A DNA stretch of 64,000 nucleotides from Zingiber officinale. Lineage: Eukaryota; Streptophyta; Magnoliopsida; Zingiberales; Zingiberaceae. Numbering within the stretch: the stretch's first letter is position 1; the number at the start of each line of letters is the position of its first letter. The stretch covers positions 26,708,636 through 26,772,635 of the forward strand of contig NC_056002.1 in the NCBI RefSeq assembly GCF_018446385.1, written 5' to 3'. Position numbers and translations under genes: made by a program. Shown in pieces: positions 45,101 through 56,356 of this stretch. The notes under the pieces were generated by a model. The model did no database searches. It saw only the letters and a program-made list of their open reading frames with translations, and was not told the origin of the DNA.

Positions 45101-47378
45101 TTTCGTATTCGTCTCTTTTCTCCCCTCTCTAATTTGCTATCGGCACCATACAATTGGAATAGTGACATTACTAAAATAATATTATTTCAGTCATATAATG
45201 AATCTTTTGAACCTTTAACAAATCATATGAAAATGAAGTTTTTTTAAACAAATGATGCTATTTGTTCATTAGTGTTAATAATAGATACAATGGTTGTAGA
45301 ATTTGCTTACATGATTAATTTAATTTTTTGTAAACATTATGGATTGACATTGTTTTTATAAATCATACAATCTGTTTTTCTTTTTTCAGAGACATGAAAA
45401 AACAACTTAAAGACACTACCGATTTAATTCGCAAGAGGAGGAAGGTTTCAGATGACCGCCAAAATGAGCAAGTATTGCATGAAACACTGCAATTAGGTTA
45501 GTTTCCCTTTTCTTTTCTTTTCTTGTTTTTCATTTTTACAATTTTGAGTTATATGATCCTTAGTTTGAATCAAACATATATGCAGTGCGATCTGGTAAGC
45601 TCCAAGAGCTTTGTTCTAGATCCTTTCATTCTCAAAGCAACAATTCGAGTCATATGGAAGTTTCATCAGAGTTTGCAAATGAATTACCTCATGTTGCCTC
45701 AGAGGATCTGCAAAAAGAGCCTAAGCAACAAAATAATGACAAGAATACAGAACGAGAACAACAGGACAAGCTGAATGCAGTACCTGAAAATTCTCGATTC
45801 GATATGCATATTGATATCCAACCAGGACAACAGGATGAGTTGCATCTAATACCAATACCTGAGATTGCTCGATTTGATTTGTATAGTGGAGCGAATATAA
45901 ATGAAACAATACAATCACCCTCCACAGGAGTAGATATGACTCTCTTTAACACCACAATAGCAGATTCAACTCATGACTTTGATAAGACTTTTGATACAGA
46001 GATATTACCTACAGTTGAAAGTTTTACTAGGACCGAAGCAACTAGTTATGCAATTGGAGCTAGCCTATTCTCTCTGGAGGAAGAACCACTTCAAAATAGC
46101 ATGCCCAGAATTCCAAATGTGTTGCTATCTGTGGAGGAAGTAAGTTCCTTAGTAGAAGAATATCAGTGACACTACTTTCCATGTTTTACTTTAGTTAAGA
46201 CTATTTCATACTAATTATATACCTTGCCTTGAATCTTTGATTTTGCTTTGTTTAGGATTTTGATTTTCTTGATGCAAGTACCCAATCATCAGGTAAGATA
46301 AGTATATATTTTGTTTTTTCCTTTGCATACTTTGTTACATAGAAGTTCATAAATCTTAAAATAGTTATCCTCGTGCAGGTTATAAAGATAATGAAGCTGG
46401 AACTTTATCGGCACGGACTAGGTAAGAGACATGTGATTTATAATATATTTACTTTCTTCATTAAAACAAGTAGAAGAACAATGCTTATGTTATTAAAGTT
46501 TCTTCATGGTAGGGCTGTGGTGCAATTTCTTAAAAATCAATCACCACCTCAGAGTGGAGATAGAGAACATGGAGTTTTAAGTTTAAATGATATCTTACAA
46601 GGAAAAACAAGAAGACGGTGCGCGCAAATGTTCTTTGAAAGTTTGGTAATGTTATATTCTGAGAACATTTGTTTTCCTTTTGATTAACATGATATGTGAA
46701 CATTGTTAATTCTTCCATTAGAGAGTATTACGATTCAGCCTTTTAGTGGTGAAGTTAATTACCAGGGTTAAAGGAAGCCATGATGATTAACTATTCCCAT
46801 AGTTAACATTTCCTTCTAGCTAAATCATTCTCTGTCAAATATCACATAGGCAAAAACAATCTAGTCTCATCTCTAGATCGACTTAGGTTTTTATGAAGAA
46901 CAAATTCCTTAAGAAGAGATCTTTGGATTAGTATCTCCCAAACATCACTTTTTCTTTCAAGCAATATGTGTTCTATATCTTAGTTTTTGATGTGGTTTCT
47001 ACTTATTGTAGGTACGTGTTTGATCATTTTAAGTGTTTAGTCTTCATTTTATTAGAAATTCTTTAACTCAATTTATTAGGCGTAAGTATAAATTTCTTTT
47101 ACCTTGAGTGCATTTGATAGTTGCACATTGTTTCATTGGAATTTAAAACTAAGATCCATTTTCATGATTGAATAACATTGTTAATCCTTGTTGTTTCATT
47201 TGAACTCTCGCTTTCTTTCGAGTACAAATAGAAAAGAAGTCTTTCATCTTTTTGCTTATTCGGAAATCTTTGTTGGTAGGTTTTAAAGACTTATGGGTTC
47301 TTAGATGTACAACAAGAAGAGGCATATGGCGATATTGTCATTTCTCCAACACCTGCACTTTTTGCTACAAAGTTTTGA
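42183..47378 (+). pseudogene. RAD21/REC8-type cohesin alpha-kleisin, copy B (nonsense codon 196)
   Basis: Exons: 42183-42303, 42892-43153, 43245-43295, 43368-43416, 43508-43572, 43644-44023, 44161-44278, 45390-45496, 45586-46139, 46256-46292, 46379-46421, 46513-46645, 47280-47378; every exon has the same length as in copy A and all introns are GT-AG. The N- and C-terminal kleisin domains are as in copy A. TGA at 43681-43683, in exon 6, replaces the CGA of copy A (34977-34979) and would cut the protein to 195 residues, before the SMC1-binding end. The exon 7 acceptor AG (44159-44160) and exon 11 acceptor AG (46377-46378) are intact. It would be a normal gene but for this one stop, so a sequencing error or readthrough must be excluded. 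Confidence 0.82.
44344..44566. mobile_element. MITE in intron 7, copy B
   Basis: Same element and site as 35621-35834. Here the left end keeps AGGGGTGAGCATTTGG and the right end carries an additional GAATTAACCAAATGCTCACCC, a better inverted repeat than in copy A. Confidence 0.75.
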
Positions 47379-47479
47379 GGCGATATCTTCCACAGACTTG
47401 TCTGTATTGTATATAGAGGTTAAACTCTATCCAACCTGAATCTTAACTATTGTTTGCAACATTCAGCACGAACAGCACC

Positions 47480-47590
47480 ATGAAGCACCACAGGGCCATG
47501 ACCTTCTTCTGGGGAAGAACTCGGAGATTTTGTTCGCCAGCTGGCCCAGCACACACTTGTCGCCGTCTTCCTCCTCTGGCCGGTATAGTC
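47480..47590 (+). pseudogene. COPT pseudogene remnant, copy B
   Basis: Only the N-terminal region (MKHHRAMTFFWG) remains, with the same one-base loss as copy A. It retains the Trp codon that copy A changed to Arg. The membrane helices 2 and 3 were removed by the roughly 640-bp deletion. Confidence 0.65.
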
Positions 47591-47784
47591 AGCCGTGGTG
47601 GGTTGGCGTTGTTGGCGCAGTCCCTTCGACAGCCACTCTGATAATTTTTAAAAGAGAACTTTTTTTTTGCCCAGAGAAATAATCTTCTATCGGTTTTGCC
47701 TCCGGACATAATTGAGTTGGTACAACTAATATTTGTTGAATTTTTTAATAGTCTTTTACATGGTATGGAACATGTTAAATGAAC

Positions 47785-47865
47785 AATATTTTATTTCTTC
47801 TATGTTGACCTTAAGACGGATTGACGGGAGCACGAGGACGAACGTATTCGTTTTTTGTCACAATG
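47785..47865 (+). repeat. SINE 3' fragment, duplicate
   Basis: Same fragment as 39660-39757, carried along by the segmental duplication. Confidence 0.65.
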
Positions 47866-47925
47866 TTAAATGAACAATATAAGCAGATAACTAAGGAAAT
47901 GCTTTTATTAATTGATTAGAGAAAA

Positions 47926-48082
47926 GAGCAATGATATGCACAAGGAAAAAAACTCAATGAAAATCTCAAGGATAAACATATAAAGTTATGATCCACCATT
48001 TCATTTTTTGTGGACCCCATCACTTTATGTGTCTATCTTTGAGGTTTTCATTGAATTTTTTTCCTTGTGCATATCATTTTTC
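47926..48082. mobile_element. Mutator-type hairpin MITE, 9-bp target duplication
   Basis: 157 bp with arms of about 60 bp (GAGCAATGATATGCACAAGG against inverted GAAAAATGATATGCACAAGG) and a perfect 9-bp duplication TAGAGAAAA at 47917-47925 and 48083-48091. It could form an almost complete hairpin. Confidence 0.85.
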
Positions 48083-48091
48083 TAGAGAAAA

Positions 48092-48333
48092 ATAAGTGTC
48101 GATTAAGAGAAAAATTTAACATAATTATTAAATAAATTTCGAATTTAAACACATTCGGGACGAGTTGGATTTAAGGAAGAAGTCCTAGTTACTTATTGCA
48201 ATTATAGGAACAGAGTTGGATTACCTGAAGCGTCTTCGTCTTGGCCTCGGTCTTGGCGGCGAGCTGGTGGCGAGCTCGACAACAATGGTGGACTTTGAAT
48301 CCAAGGCAAACTCGTTGCGGGTGAACCTGGATA

Positions 48334-48375
<42 letters not shown>

Positions 48376-49262
48376 CGTAAATATATCTAAAAAATTTTTA
48401 AAATACAAAATTAATTAAAATATTGATATTAAAATTTTATAGGTTTTAAAAAACAATAAAATATGTGGCATAACGACCCATGTAAATATATGATGTGGCG
48501 GAAACTTACAAGGGCAAAAAAAACAATCGAACTGTCTACATTCGGGTCTAGTCAAACATGTTTGGTACACACATCCAGAGGAGCCATGTTCACTTGGGGG
48601 CAAGTCAACTACTGCAACTCGTCCACAATTCTTGAACTCAACCTCACTCGACGACATACCCTCAGACTTGGCCATATACATCAACTTACTCGTCGACTTG
48701 GCCTCACTCGCCACAACTCTCCGACTCAACCTCACTCGTCCACAATTCCCGGACTCGGCCTCACTCGGTGATATACTCTCGGAGTTGGCTACACGTGCCA
48801 ACCTACTCTTTGACTTAGCCTCACTCGGCTACAATTCTCGGACTCGACCTCACTTGGCGATATACTCTCGGACTTGGCCACATGCCTCAACTTGCTCTCT
48901 GATTTGGTCTCCCTTGGCGATATATTCTCGGACTCGCCCCCAGTCATCGACTTCATCCCTGACTCAGCCTTCATCACCAATAAATTAGGAAATAATTTCT
49001 AAAATTAGAAATTTCACATTAGATAAGGAAATAATTTCCATATCCATAATTTCTTAAATTTCCATAGATAACTTTTACGACAATCTACACATGATAACAT
49101 AGATCTACGATCTATGCCAAAGTGTAAGTGACTCTGATATCACCATTAGATTTCCAAATGCATATTTTAAAAATTTATTTCATAAAGAAGGAGTGGAGGT
49201 ATAATAAAATTTTAAATTATTACAATTCGCATCACACACATAACCACAAGGATACACATGCG
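48092..49262. other. Intergenic with minisatellite and TA run
   Basis: A TA run lies at 48337-48376. At 48600-48960 short degenerate repeats of ACTCGGCCTCACTCGGCGATATACTC-type units, about 30 bp, create open frames on both strands. A GC-rich patch at 48225-48335 has no recognisable product. Confidence 0.55.
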
Positions 49263-49420
49263 GGATCCTCTGATCCGTAAATTGCGAACCAGAGGATGGT
49301 CCACTTTGTGGATTGATGGATTATGGTGGCCCTATCTATTTAGGTGATGGGGTCCATTGAAATGAATCAATCCACAAAGTGGACCATCCTCTGATCCGCA
49401 ATTTGTGGACTAGAGGATTC
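49263..49420. mobile_element. Hairpin MITE with about 55-bp arms
   Basis: The left arm GATCCTCTGATCCGTAAATT...GGTCCACTTTGTGGATTGAT is the inverse of the right arm ATCAATCCACAAAGTGGACC...GAGGATTC. The loop contains GATGGGGTCC as in 39269-39433. Confidence 0.82.
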
Positions 49421-50059
49421 GTGCTCAAGGATACGTATGTGTTAGACATAATTATAGAAAATAATAACTTTGTTAGAAGATATACCTACGAGTTTATAAT
49501 CGAACCTTGTAGAGAGTATTTTAACTAGCCTCGCAAGGCTAGCCTCTATCAGAATCAACAAGCAAGTCTAACAAGACTTGTCTTTATTGATATCCACACC
49601 GAGATATCTTCAAGCCTGCTTTACTAAGTCACAAGTTTTCATCTCCGATTCAGTACTAGCCGAAGGAAGAGACGAAGTGATCTGAGATAGGATACTCGAC
49701 CTGTCTTTGTGCTCGACGGTGAGGGTAACTCAGCGACACAAAGCAAGGTCCAGCCAACTATTTGGCGACACAAAGGAGAAGGGGGCAGAAACAACCCTTG
49801 CTGTCCGGTGGCCAAAGTGATTGTCGGTCAAGTGAGGTCGGTGGCAGAGGGTTGACCAGCGACACAACAACATCTAGGCTATTGTCCGGTGGCTGATCAC
49901 CAGCTAGAGGTTGTTGGCAGGCAACCGGAGCTTGCTGGTGGTAGTAGCAAGGTGCGACAGCAAGCAAAAGGAGGCGACAGCAGCTCCTTTGGGTGGCAAC
50001 AATTATTGGATATAAGAGATGTGAATGGAGAAGAGATGGAAGAGGAAAGAGACTTCATT
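49421..50059. other. Intergenic, no gene recognised
   Basis: A moderately GC-rich part (49680-50050) with short open frames that have no recognisable domain, possibly old retroelement leader sequence. Confidence 0.4.
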
Positions 50060-50438
50060 GTGAATGAGACTTTAGTCCCATATTAGAAGTTTCATGACAT
50101 ATTGGTTGATTTATATTGATTCACATGCATTGAGGATGTGAACAAATGCATGGGGAGAGACTCTTTCTCACGTGTGGGTGTGCAGGGGGTGCAAATCCAG
50201 AGCTCGGATTGCACTGAATCATGTTGACTCGTGTGTGGGCACGACCTCCGCGCGTCGAATGCCGGACTGGTTGGGGCAAAATTTGCCCAAACAGAACAAC
50301 CAACATTTTGCCACGTAAAATTTTTTGCTGCTTATGTAACGAATGCATTAAAGAAAGATTAATGTAGTCGAGTGAAATGTTGGCGTTACACAGCTGACAA
50401 ATAATGATCATTAACGTTGTCCATTGGTCTGAGCTCCT

Positions 50439-50446
50439 ATATAAGG
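50439..50446 (+). promoter_or_regulatory. TATA box of the LTR-like block
   Basis: TATATAAG, followed about 30 nt later by a CA-rich start region. It resembles LTR core promoters. Confidence 0.5.
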
Positions 50447-50759
50447 AGGCTGCGACCACAGGCAAAAGGTTACGCACATAGAAAAGCAGCAGAAGCTCTC
50501 CATCTACGTTCCCTTCTCCTCCGTCGTGCAACTTTTGCTTGACGGAGTGACCGTGATAATTCAGGTACCTCTTAGTTCACCGTGACACTCAGTGCTTGGG
50601 AAGAATCACGGTTCGTTATTGTATCTTGGGAAACAGACGACCCGAGAAAGCCTCGAAGCATAGTCGGAGGTGGGGCGAATCTGTTTCAAAGAAACTACGT
50701 ATTTCGCAGGCCTTGATTTACTCAGTTTCACTCGTCCGACCAGTTTCTATGCTTCGCTC

Positions 50760-51177
50760 TGCTGTTTGGTAACAACTCGCTTGGCAGAAACCTGCAACTT
50801 GTTCGGCAGTAACTCGCTTGGCAGAAGCCTGCAACTCGCTCGGTAGAAGTTTGCAACTCGCTCGGCAGCAACTCACTCGGCAAAAGCCTGCAACTCGCTT
50901 GGCAGAAGCCTTCGATTCGCTTGGTCGGCCTTAAGCTTCGCTTGGCCGAACTCTTCGTTTGGTCGGACTCTTCGTTTGGTCGGCCTTAAGCTTCGCTCGG
51001 TCAGCCTTAAGTTTCGCTCGGTCGACCTTAAGCTTCATTCGATCGGGCTCTTCACTCGGTCGACCTCTTCACTTGGTCGGCCTAAGCCTCTACTTTCGGT
51101 CGGCTTTAAGCTTCGCTCGATTGGCCTAAGCCTCTACTTTTAGTCGGCCTTAGTCTCTTCGCTCGATCGGCCTAAGC
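50760..51177 (+). repeat. Minisatellite of 21-25 bp units
   Basis: About seven CTCGCTTGGCAGAAGCCTGCAA units, then many GCTTCGCTCGGTCGGCCTTAA units. The same motif continues at 52748-52800 after the solo LTR. Confidence 0.88.
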
Positions 51178-52747
51178 TGTTGGATCGATACACATGTGAG
51201 AGAGGGGGGTGAATCACGTGATTTTTTAAAAACTCATCTTTTCGATTTTGAAATCAAAGTATAAGCAATGGAAAAATAAAATGAAAGTAAAGAACACAAG
51301 AAAAACACGGACGGTTTTTATTTGGTTCGGAGCCTTCGGCGACTCCTACTCTAAGACCCAGGTCTCGTGGACCTACAATGGGTAATCCACTAAAAACCTT
51401 TTCCGGTACCTCCGGAAGAGAAAATCGAGTACAATGAAAATCAAATAAGTGCAATGCACTGTATTTGTCTTTTTGCAATAATTAATTACAAAAAAAATTA
51501 CCGACACTTAAAGATCAATGTGGAAGCACTCGTGTCAATGTCAGTCAGTCGGTCATGATCGAAAGTCCTCGAAGCAGTCATCGGGCGCAACAACTTTACA
51601 GCAGTGTTGTAGCAGGAGCTCAGAGCAGTCGGAATATCAAAAGAACGCGTAGTAGCTCGTATATCAGTTGTTCTTCAATGCCTTCTCGAGATAGCCTTAT
51701 AAAAGACATAGAAGGTGCCTTCCATAGTCATGGAAAGCACCTTCAATGAGATAAAATTGATCCCAAACAGCCCGACACTTATCTACAACTTTGGCCAAAA
51801 TTTATCCTGCGGAAGGCACCTTCCATAGCCATGGAAGGTGCCTTTTATGAACAGTACGAAGGCGCCCTTTACTGCTTAAAGGCGCCTTCGACACTGTCCA
51901 TCCGAAGGCAAATAAGCTCATTTTATCCTACAAAAACCACATTAGTCTAAATAGCCTGCAAAACAAGTATCAGGACAAATAATAAATGATAATAAAGGAT
52001 AGTAATTAGTTCCTGTCCTCCTAGGATCAGGAACTAGTCAAGGTCTCAGCTTAGGAATCCCAAATGGACCTAAACTGGACTGACGCCTACTGTCCCTTCA
52101 ACCAGGATGCATCCTCACTTGGTCACTCTCTTCTAGTGACTTACATTAACTTACCAGTTTGCCAGACATCCGGTCAGCCCATTGACCTGTTTGGACTTCA
52201 TGCCAGCTATCGGGTCAGCCCGTTAACATAGCTTGACTCCCTCAGACCTGTCAACTCCTGCACACTGGGTTAATACAATAGATAAAATAGTAAAGTAAAA
52301 CAATGTCAACATATTTCAGGATTCGTTGGTTCGATCGACCGTGTGTGGTCGACCAAAAAATAGTCGGTTACACATTACCTAGGGTTACCTCCCTATAGTT
52401 GCCTAGCTTCACTCACTAGGACTTTCATTGCCTGGCTTCACTCACCAGGACTTCCTCTATCTAGCTTCATTCACTAGGGCCCGACTTCACTCACCAGAAC
52501 TTCCACCACCTATTTTCACTCACTAGGGCCCAGCTTCACTCACCAGGACTTCCACCACTTAGCTTCACTCACCATGACTTCGACTTGCCTAATATCTAGT
52601 TAGGACTTCTCACTTGCTAGTGATCTAGTCCTGATTAGACTACTCTCTTCCAAACATCAAGTTCTGTTTGGATTAACTCTTGGTCAAACTGACCAGATTT
52701 AGGTGCATTGTCAAACATCAAAGCCCTAGAGGTTAATTGCACCAACA
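51178..52747 (-). mobile_element. Solo LTR, copia type, target duplication TAAGC
   Basis: 1570 bp with ends TGTTGGATCG...GCACCAACA and perfect TAAGC on both sides (51173-51177, 52748-52752). It lies within the minisatellite. On the minus strand it shows palindromes (GCCATGGAAGG, AAGGCGCCTT) at about 51710-51900, then a TATAAGG-like box at about 51697. Degenerate repeats of CTTCACTCACTAGGACTT occur at 52405-52580. It is the best intact relative of LTR A. Confidence 0.93.
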
Positions 52748-53107
52748 TAAGCCACTACTTTCGGTCGGCCTTAGCCTCTTCTCTCAGTCGGCCTTAGCCT
52801 ATTTTGCCCTGTCGACCACTATGAAGCCTGCGTTCAGCACTTGGCAGACACCAACCCCTGCTTGCAGCATGAGATTATCATCTCAGGTTATTTCAACATG
52901 TAAGTTGAATTTATTTCGTGTAATTTAAATTCAACTAAGTCCCTGAAAATCTCCAGGAACAAATTATTTTTGTTAACAACAACAACCTTGGTGGTCCGAC
53001 CACACCTTGGCCAGAGCTTGCTCGGGCAACGACAGCAAGGAAGTCCGGTCACACCTTTAGACGGAGCTTGCTTGGGGCCTTGGGCAACGACAACTCAAGA
53101 GGAGGTA

Positions 53108-53567
53108 AGGGTGTCAATTTGGGTGGGTTGGGTTGGGTTGATTTTTTTTAACCCAATCCGAACCGACTCGAACCCGAATTCAATCCGAAACCCCTAAACT
53201 CGAACCCGAACCCGACCCGGACAACCCGAAAATCCAATTCAAAATGATTTTTTTTTAGCTATTTTTCCTATAATTCTTCACTTTTATCCCAATACTCCAT
53301 CATTATTATACTAACGTTGATATTAATATACATAAAAACATCTTAATTTTCAAAATAAAATTTGATTTAACCTTAAAAAATTGAATAAATCCTATATTTG
53401 GGTCAACCCGAGTTAACCCAAGTCAACTCGAACCCGACCCGACCCAATCTGAAAATTTTCAACCCGAAAACCCTCCAACCCAAACCTGAAAATGTTCAAC
53501 CCGAACTTGATTTTTTTTCAGGTCGACTCGGGTTGGGTCATTGGGTCAGATTCATTTTTGACACCCC
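53108..53567. mobile_element. MITE with TAA target duplication and telomere-like repeats
   Basis: Ends GGGTGTCAA... and inverted GGGGTGTCAA, flanked by TAA (53105-53107, 53568-53570). Subterminal GGGTTGGGTTGGGTT and AACCCGAACCCGACCC repeats face each other. A 3-bp TAA duplication fits the PIF/Harbinger group. Confidence 0.72.
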
Positions 53568-53570
53568 TAA

Positions 53571-54589
53571 GAGGAGTCGAGGAGGCGACTCCTCTTGGCT
53601 AGGCGGCGGAAAGAGAGGGAGAGTTGAGAAAGAGACAACCCTAATCTAATTAGGTTTTCTCTAATAAATAATTAATTTTCTTCTTCTCCTTATGAAGGGG
53701 TGTATTTATATACCTTTTCAATTGCACTTATTTCAAGTCATGTGAATTTTTTAGATCTTAAGGAGTCAAAGCTACCCTCCATTACTTATTTCGAACTCCC
53801 TATAAGTGCTAAAATATTATGATACCTTCCGATTAGAAAGCTTGAGCTTGGGTTTGATCTCTTGGAGATCAGGACCAAGTTAGGCTTGATTTGAGAGTAG
53901 ACTAGGACCAAGTTGGTCTTGATCTCCCCACATCAGATCCAATTTGACCCTGATTTAATTTCATATTAGGTTTAATATAGTCTTGATCCCTAGAAAACCA
54001 GGGCCAAACGTTCTAGCTAATTACTTTTTTCTCCTTAGCACTCCTAGGAAAGTCCCAAAATAGAAAAGGTGTGACATTTGGACTCCTAGGCATTTCAGAA
54101 ACTCACAAGACTTGGAATGAGTCCAATCGAAATACTCTAGATGAATAAATATGTTATTGAAATTTACTAATAAACTTATATTATTTGGATTTCTATAAAT
54201 TTACGACCATAAGAAAGAATAGAGTTTGGAGAAGGTAGAGTTAATGTCAAATCTTGGTTTTGATTTTAATAGTTAAATTAAAAAAATATATAAATTTGAG
54301 TTGTATAAATTAAAAGAGATTTGCTCTCCAAACGTGGACAGAGAGAAATATTAAAATGGCATGCATTCGAATCATCAAAATTATTTTAAATTTAAACGTT
54401 TTAAATATGGCTCGAATCCATGTGAAATCAATATGTGAAAAGCTAATGCTTATGGAAGGACTAGAACGAAAAAATCATCCAAATCAGTGCATTTTTTTTT
54501 TATCATTTTTTAAATTAGGGTGTGTGATTTAGAAATTTTCTAAATTTACTTGGGCCTTTCGTTATATCCATTTTAAATAATTAATATAT
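53571..54589. other. Intergenic, no gene recognised
   Basis: AT-rich apart from 53571-53640. It includes a degenerate GACCAAGTT(A/G)G(G/T)CTTGAT repeat at 53840-54000. Confidence 0.45.
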
Positions 54590-54889
54590 ATAATATACTT
54601 ATAAAAAAATTTCATGCTTTTATAGTTCAGCTAATTAATAAGTCGCGATTAATTAAAAAGAATTAATATATTCAATATAATTAGAAAAAAAATTCATGCG
54701 TTTTTATTTCATCCGACTAAATTGGGATTAATTAAAAATAATTAAAATATATAGTATAATTAAAAAAATTATGTGTTTTTATTCAACTAACTAAATCAGG
54801 ATTAATTAAAAATAATTATTATATATAATATAATTATTAAAAACTTTCCACACGTTTTAATTCAGCTGATTAAATTAGGATTAATTAAA

Positions 54890-54930
<41 letters not shown>

Positions 54931-55085
54931 AAAAAATTCCCACGAGTTTTTATTGCAGCTCATTAAATCAGGATTAATTAAAAATAATTAATATACATAA
55001 TATAATTATAAAAAAATCACATGTTTTTAGCTCAGTTGTCTAACTCAGGATTAATTAAAAATAATTAATATATAATATAATGGGT
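54590..55085. repeat. AT-rich tandem array, unit about 78 bp
   Basis: About six copies of a unit holding GGATTAATTAAAAATAATTA and TTTTTATTCAGCTAATTAAATC. A TA run (54894-54927) expanded one unit. Confidence 0.85.
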
Positions 55086-55219
55086 TTGGAAAATTTTTAA
55101 AATTATGCCTAAATGATTTGGAATAGATAAAACCCGATTAAACAGTGGGTTTAGAATTCATTCCTGCTTCGGGCGGAGCTTAAAAAAAAAATATTATTTC
55201 TTTTTTTGCCTGATAAAAG

Positions 55220-55407
55220 TTTCTGTTTTGTTGCCCTAAGCCATCTTCCACGCCGAAACTGCAGAGGAACTCGTGACGCGTCCAAACCGTCGGCTCCCCG
55301 GTGCAAGTCGTCGTAGGCTCGTAGCTCACCACCGTCCGCCGCCGCATCCTCTTCGACTTCGTCTTCCTCCCCTGCCGCCGCACTCCACAGCAAGCTACGA
55401 AGCTCAA
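55220..55407 (+). other. Orphan exon-like GC-rich segment
   Basis: An abrupt change from AT-rich DNA to a GC-rich stretch of about 190 bp, ending AAGCTCAAG followed by GTATCC, a good donor site, as in a plant non-coding first exon or a start-proximal exon. No matching second exon was seen before 56 kb. A second GC-rich patch is at 55450-55560. It could be the first exon of a lost gene; no protein was recognised. Confidence 0.3.
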
Positions 55408-55560
55408 GGTATCCCTTAACCCTATACCTTTATTTCCTATTCCGCAAAAAAAGAGGGCGACGCGGCCGGTCAGCGGTCGCGCTGCCGGTGAGCCGGCGAG
55501 GCGGCCTCCCGAGCGGTCGCTGCCCCACCCAGCAGCGACGCAGCCGCTGCCGAGTCCTCT

Positions 55561-56089
55561 TCTTCGGCAATGTCAAGGATCAGCCATTTTTTTATTCATT
55601 TTTGTGAGATTGGGATTGGATTAAGTGGGTTTTCGTGGTGTTTAAGGTTGTGTATGTTTTACATATGTTGCCAAGTAATAGGCACTATCAGTTTTGAAAG
55701 ACAAGCCCAGCGAATTCAGTTTTGCAATGCAGGAGAAATCTATGGTACAAGTAAAACAAAAGAAACCGCTAGCTCATCTACCCTCACGATCACTATTTTT
55801 AGTGTTGATTTACCAAAAGTTGTGGTCTGAAACTAGTAGTTAAGATAGTTTAGAAACATGTATATAAAAAACAACGAAGAAGAAACAAAAGTAAGCAAGA
55901 CATCCTAGGATTAGTTGCTAAACATGTCCCAAGATTTGAAACAAATTTGATCAAAACAAAAAGTTTACATTAAGTTGCTTTTACCTATCTTACCCTCCAC
56001 ATTTACCTCAATCGTGTAGCAATCTATTCTGGCAATTTTTTTAATAAAAAAAAAGTATTGATTTTTTAAAAGGCTGATTTATATTTAAA
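55561..56089. other. Intergenic, no gene recognised
   Basis: A short frame at 55570-55830 has no recognisable domain. The rest is AT-rich. Confidence 0.4.
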
Positions 56090-56345
56090 AAATCATTACT
56101 TTGAGTTGATGTTTAAATATATGAATATAATAAGGAGAATTAGAATAACACATAGGATTAAATTTCATATCATTCCGAGTTTTTTAGTCCATTAACTAGT
56201 TTTAGCCTGAAATTGGTCAAAACTGGTTAATTGACCTAGAAAACATGGAATTACATGGAACCAGGTTTCTATATGTTCATATAGTTCTCTTGATTATATT
56301 CATGTCCTCAAATTTACATACTATATTGAGGGCAATGTTTTTTTG
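56090..56345. repeat. Foldback element, left copy
   Basis: An arm near 56090-56160 is the rough inverse of 56265-56345 (TTGATTATATTCATGTCCTC...ATATTGAGGGCAATG). The whole resembles 62485-62720 in inverse order. Confidence 0.5.
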
Positions 56346-56356
56346 AACATGAATAT

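Larger units (their letters stand above)
41755..47925 (+). repeat. Segmental duplication, copy B
   Basis: Direct-order duplicate of 32948-39810. The right limit lies at AAGCAGATAACTAAGG, just before the MITE at 47926. The junction inside the COPT remnant (about 47595) joins sequence matching 38827 of copy A to sequence matching 39465. Confidence 0.92.
50060..52963 (+). mobile_element. Probable LTR-like block with promoter, interrupted by a solo LTR
   Basis: It begins TGAATGAGACTTTAGTCCCA, a phrase common at plant LTR starts. It has a core promoter-like CTATATAAGGAGG (TATATAAG 50439-50446) and a minisatellite at 50760-51177, then continues after the solo LTR to about 52963 (CTCCAGGAACA). No internal domain or target duplication was found. 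The limits are tentative. Confidence 0.4.

Noticed and set aside
48415..48988. Overlapping frames of 100-128 codons on both strands
   Set aside because: They lie in a degenerate minisatellite and show no domain.
55151..55407. Minus-strand frames of 75-80 codons over the GC-rich island
   Set aside because: Acidic/basic low-complexity translations with no similarity; the plus-strand donor site is the only gene-like signal.
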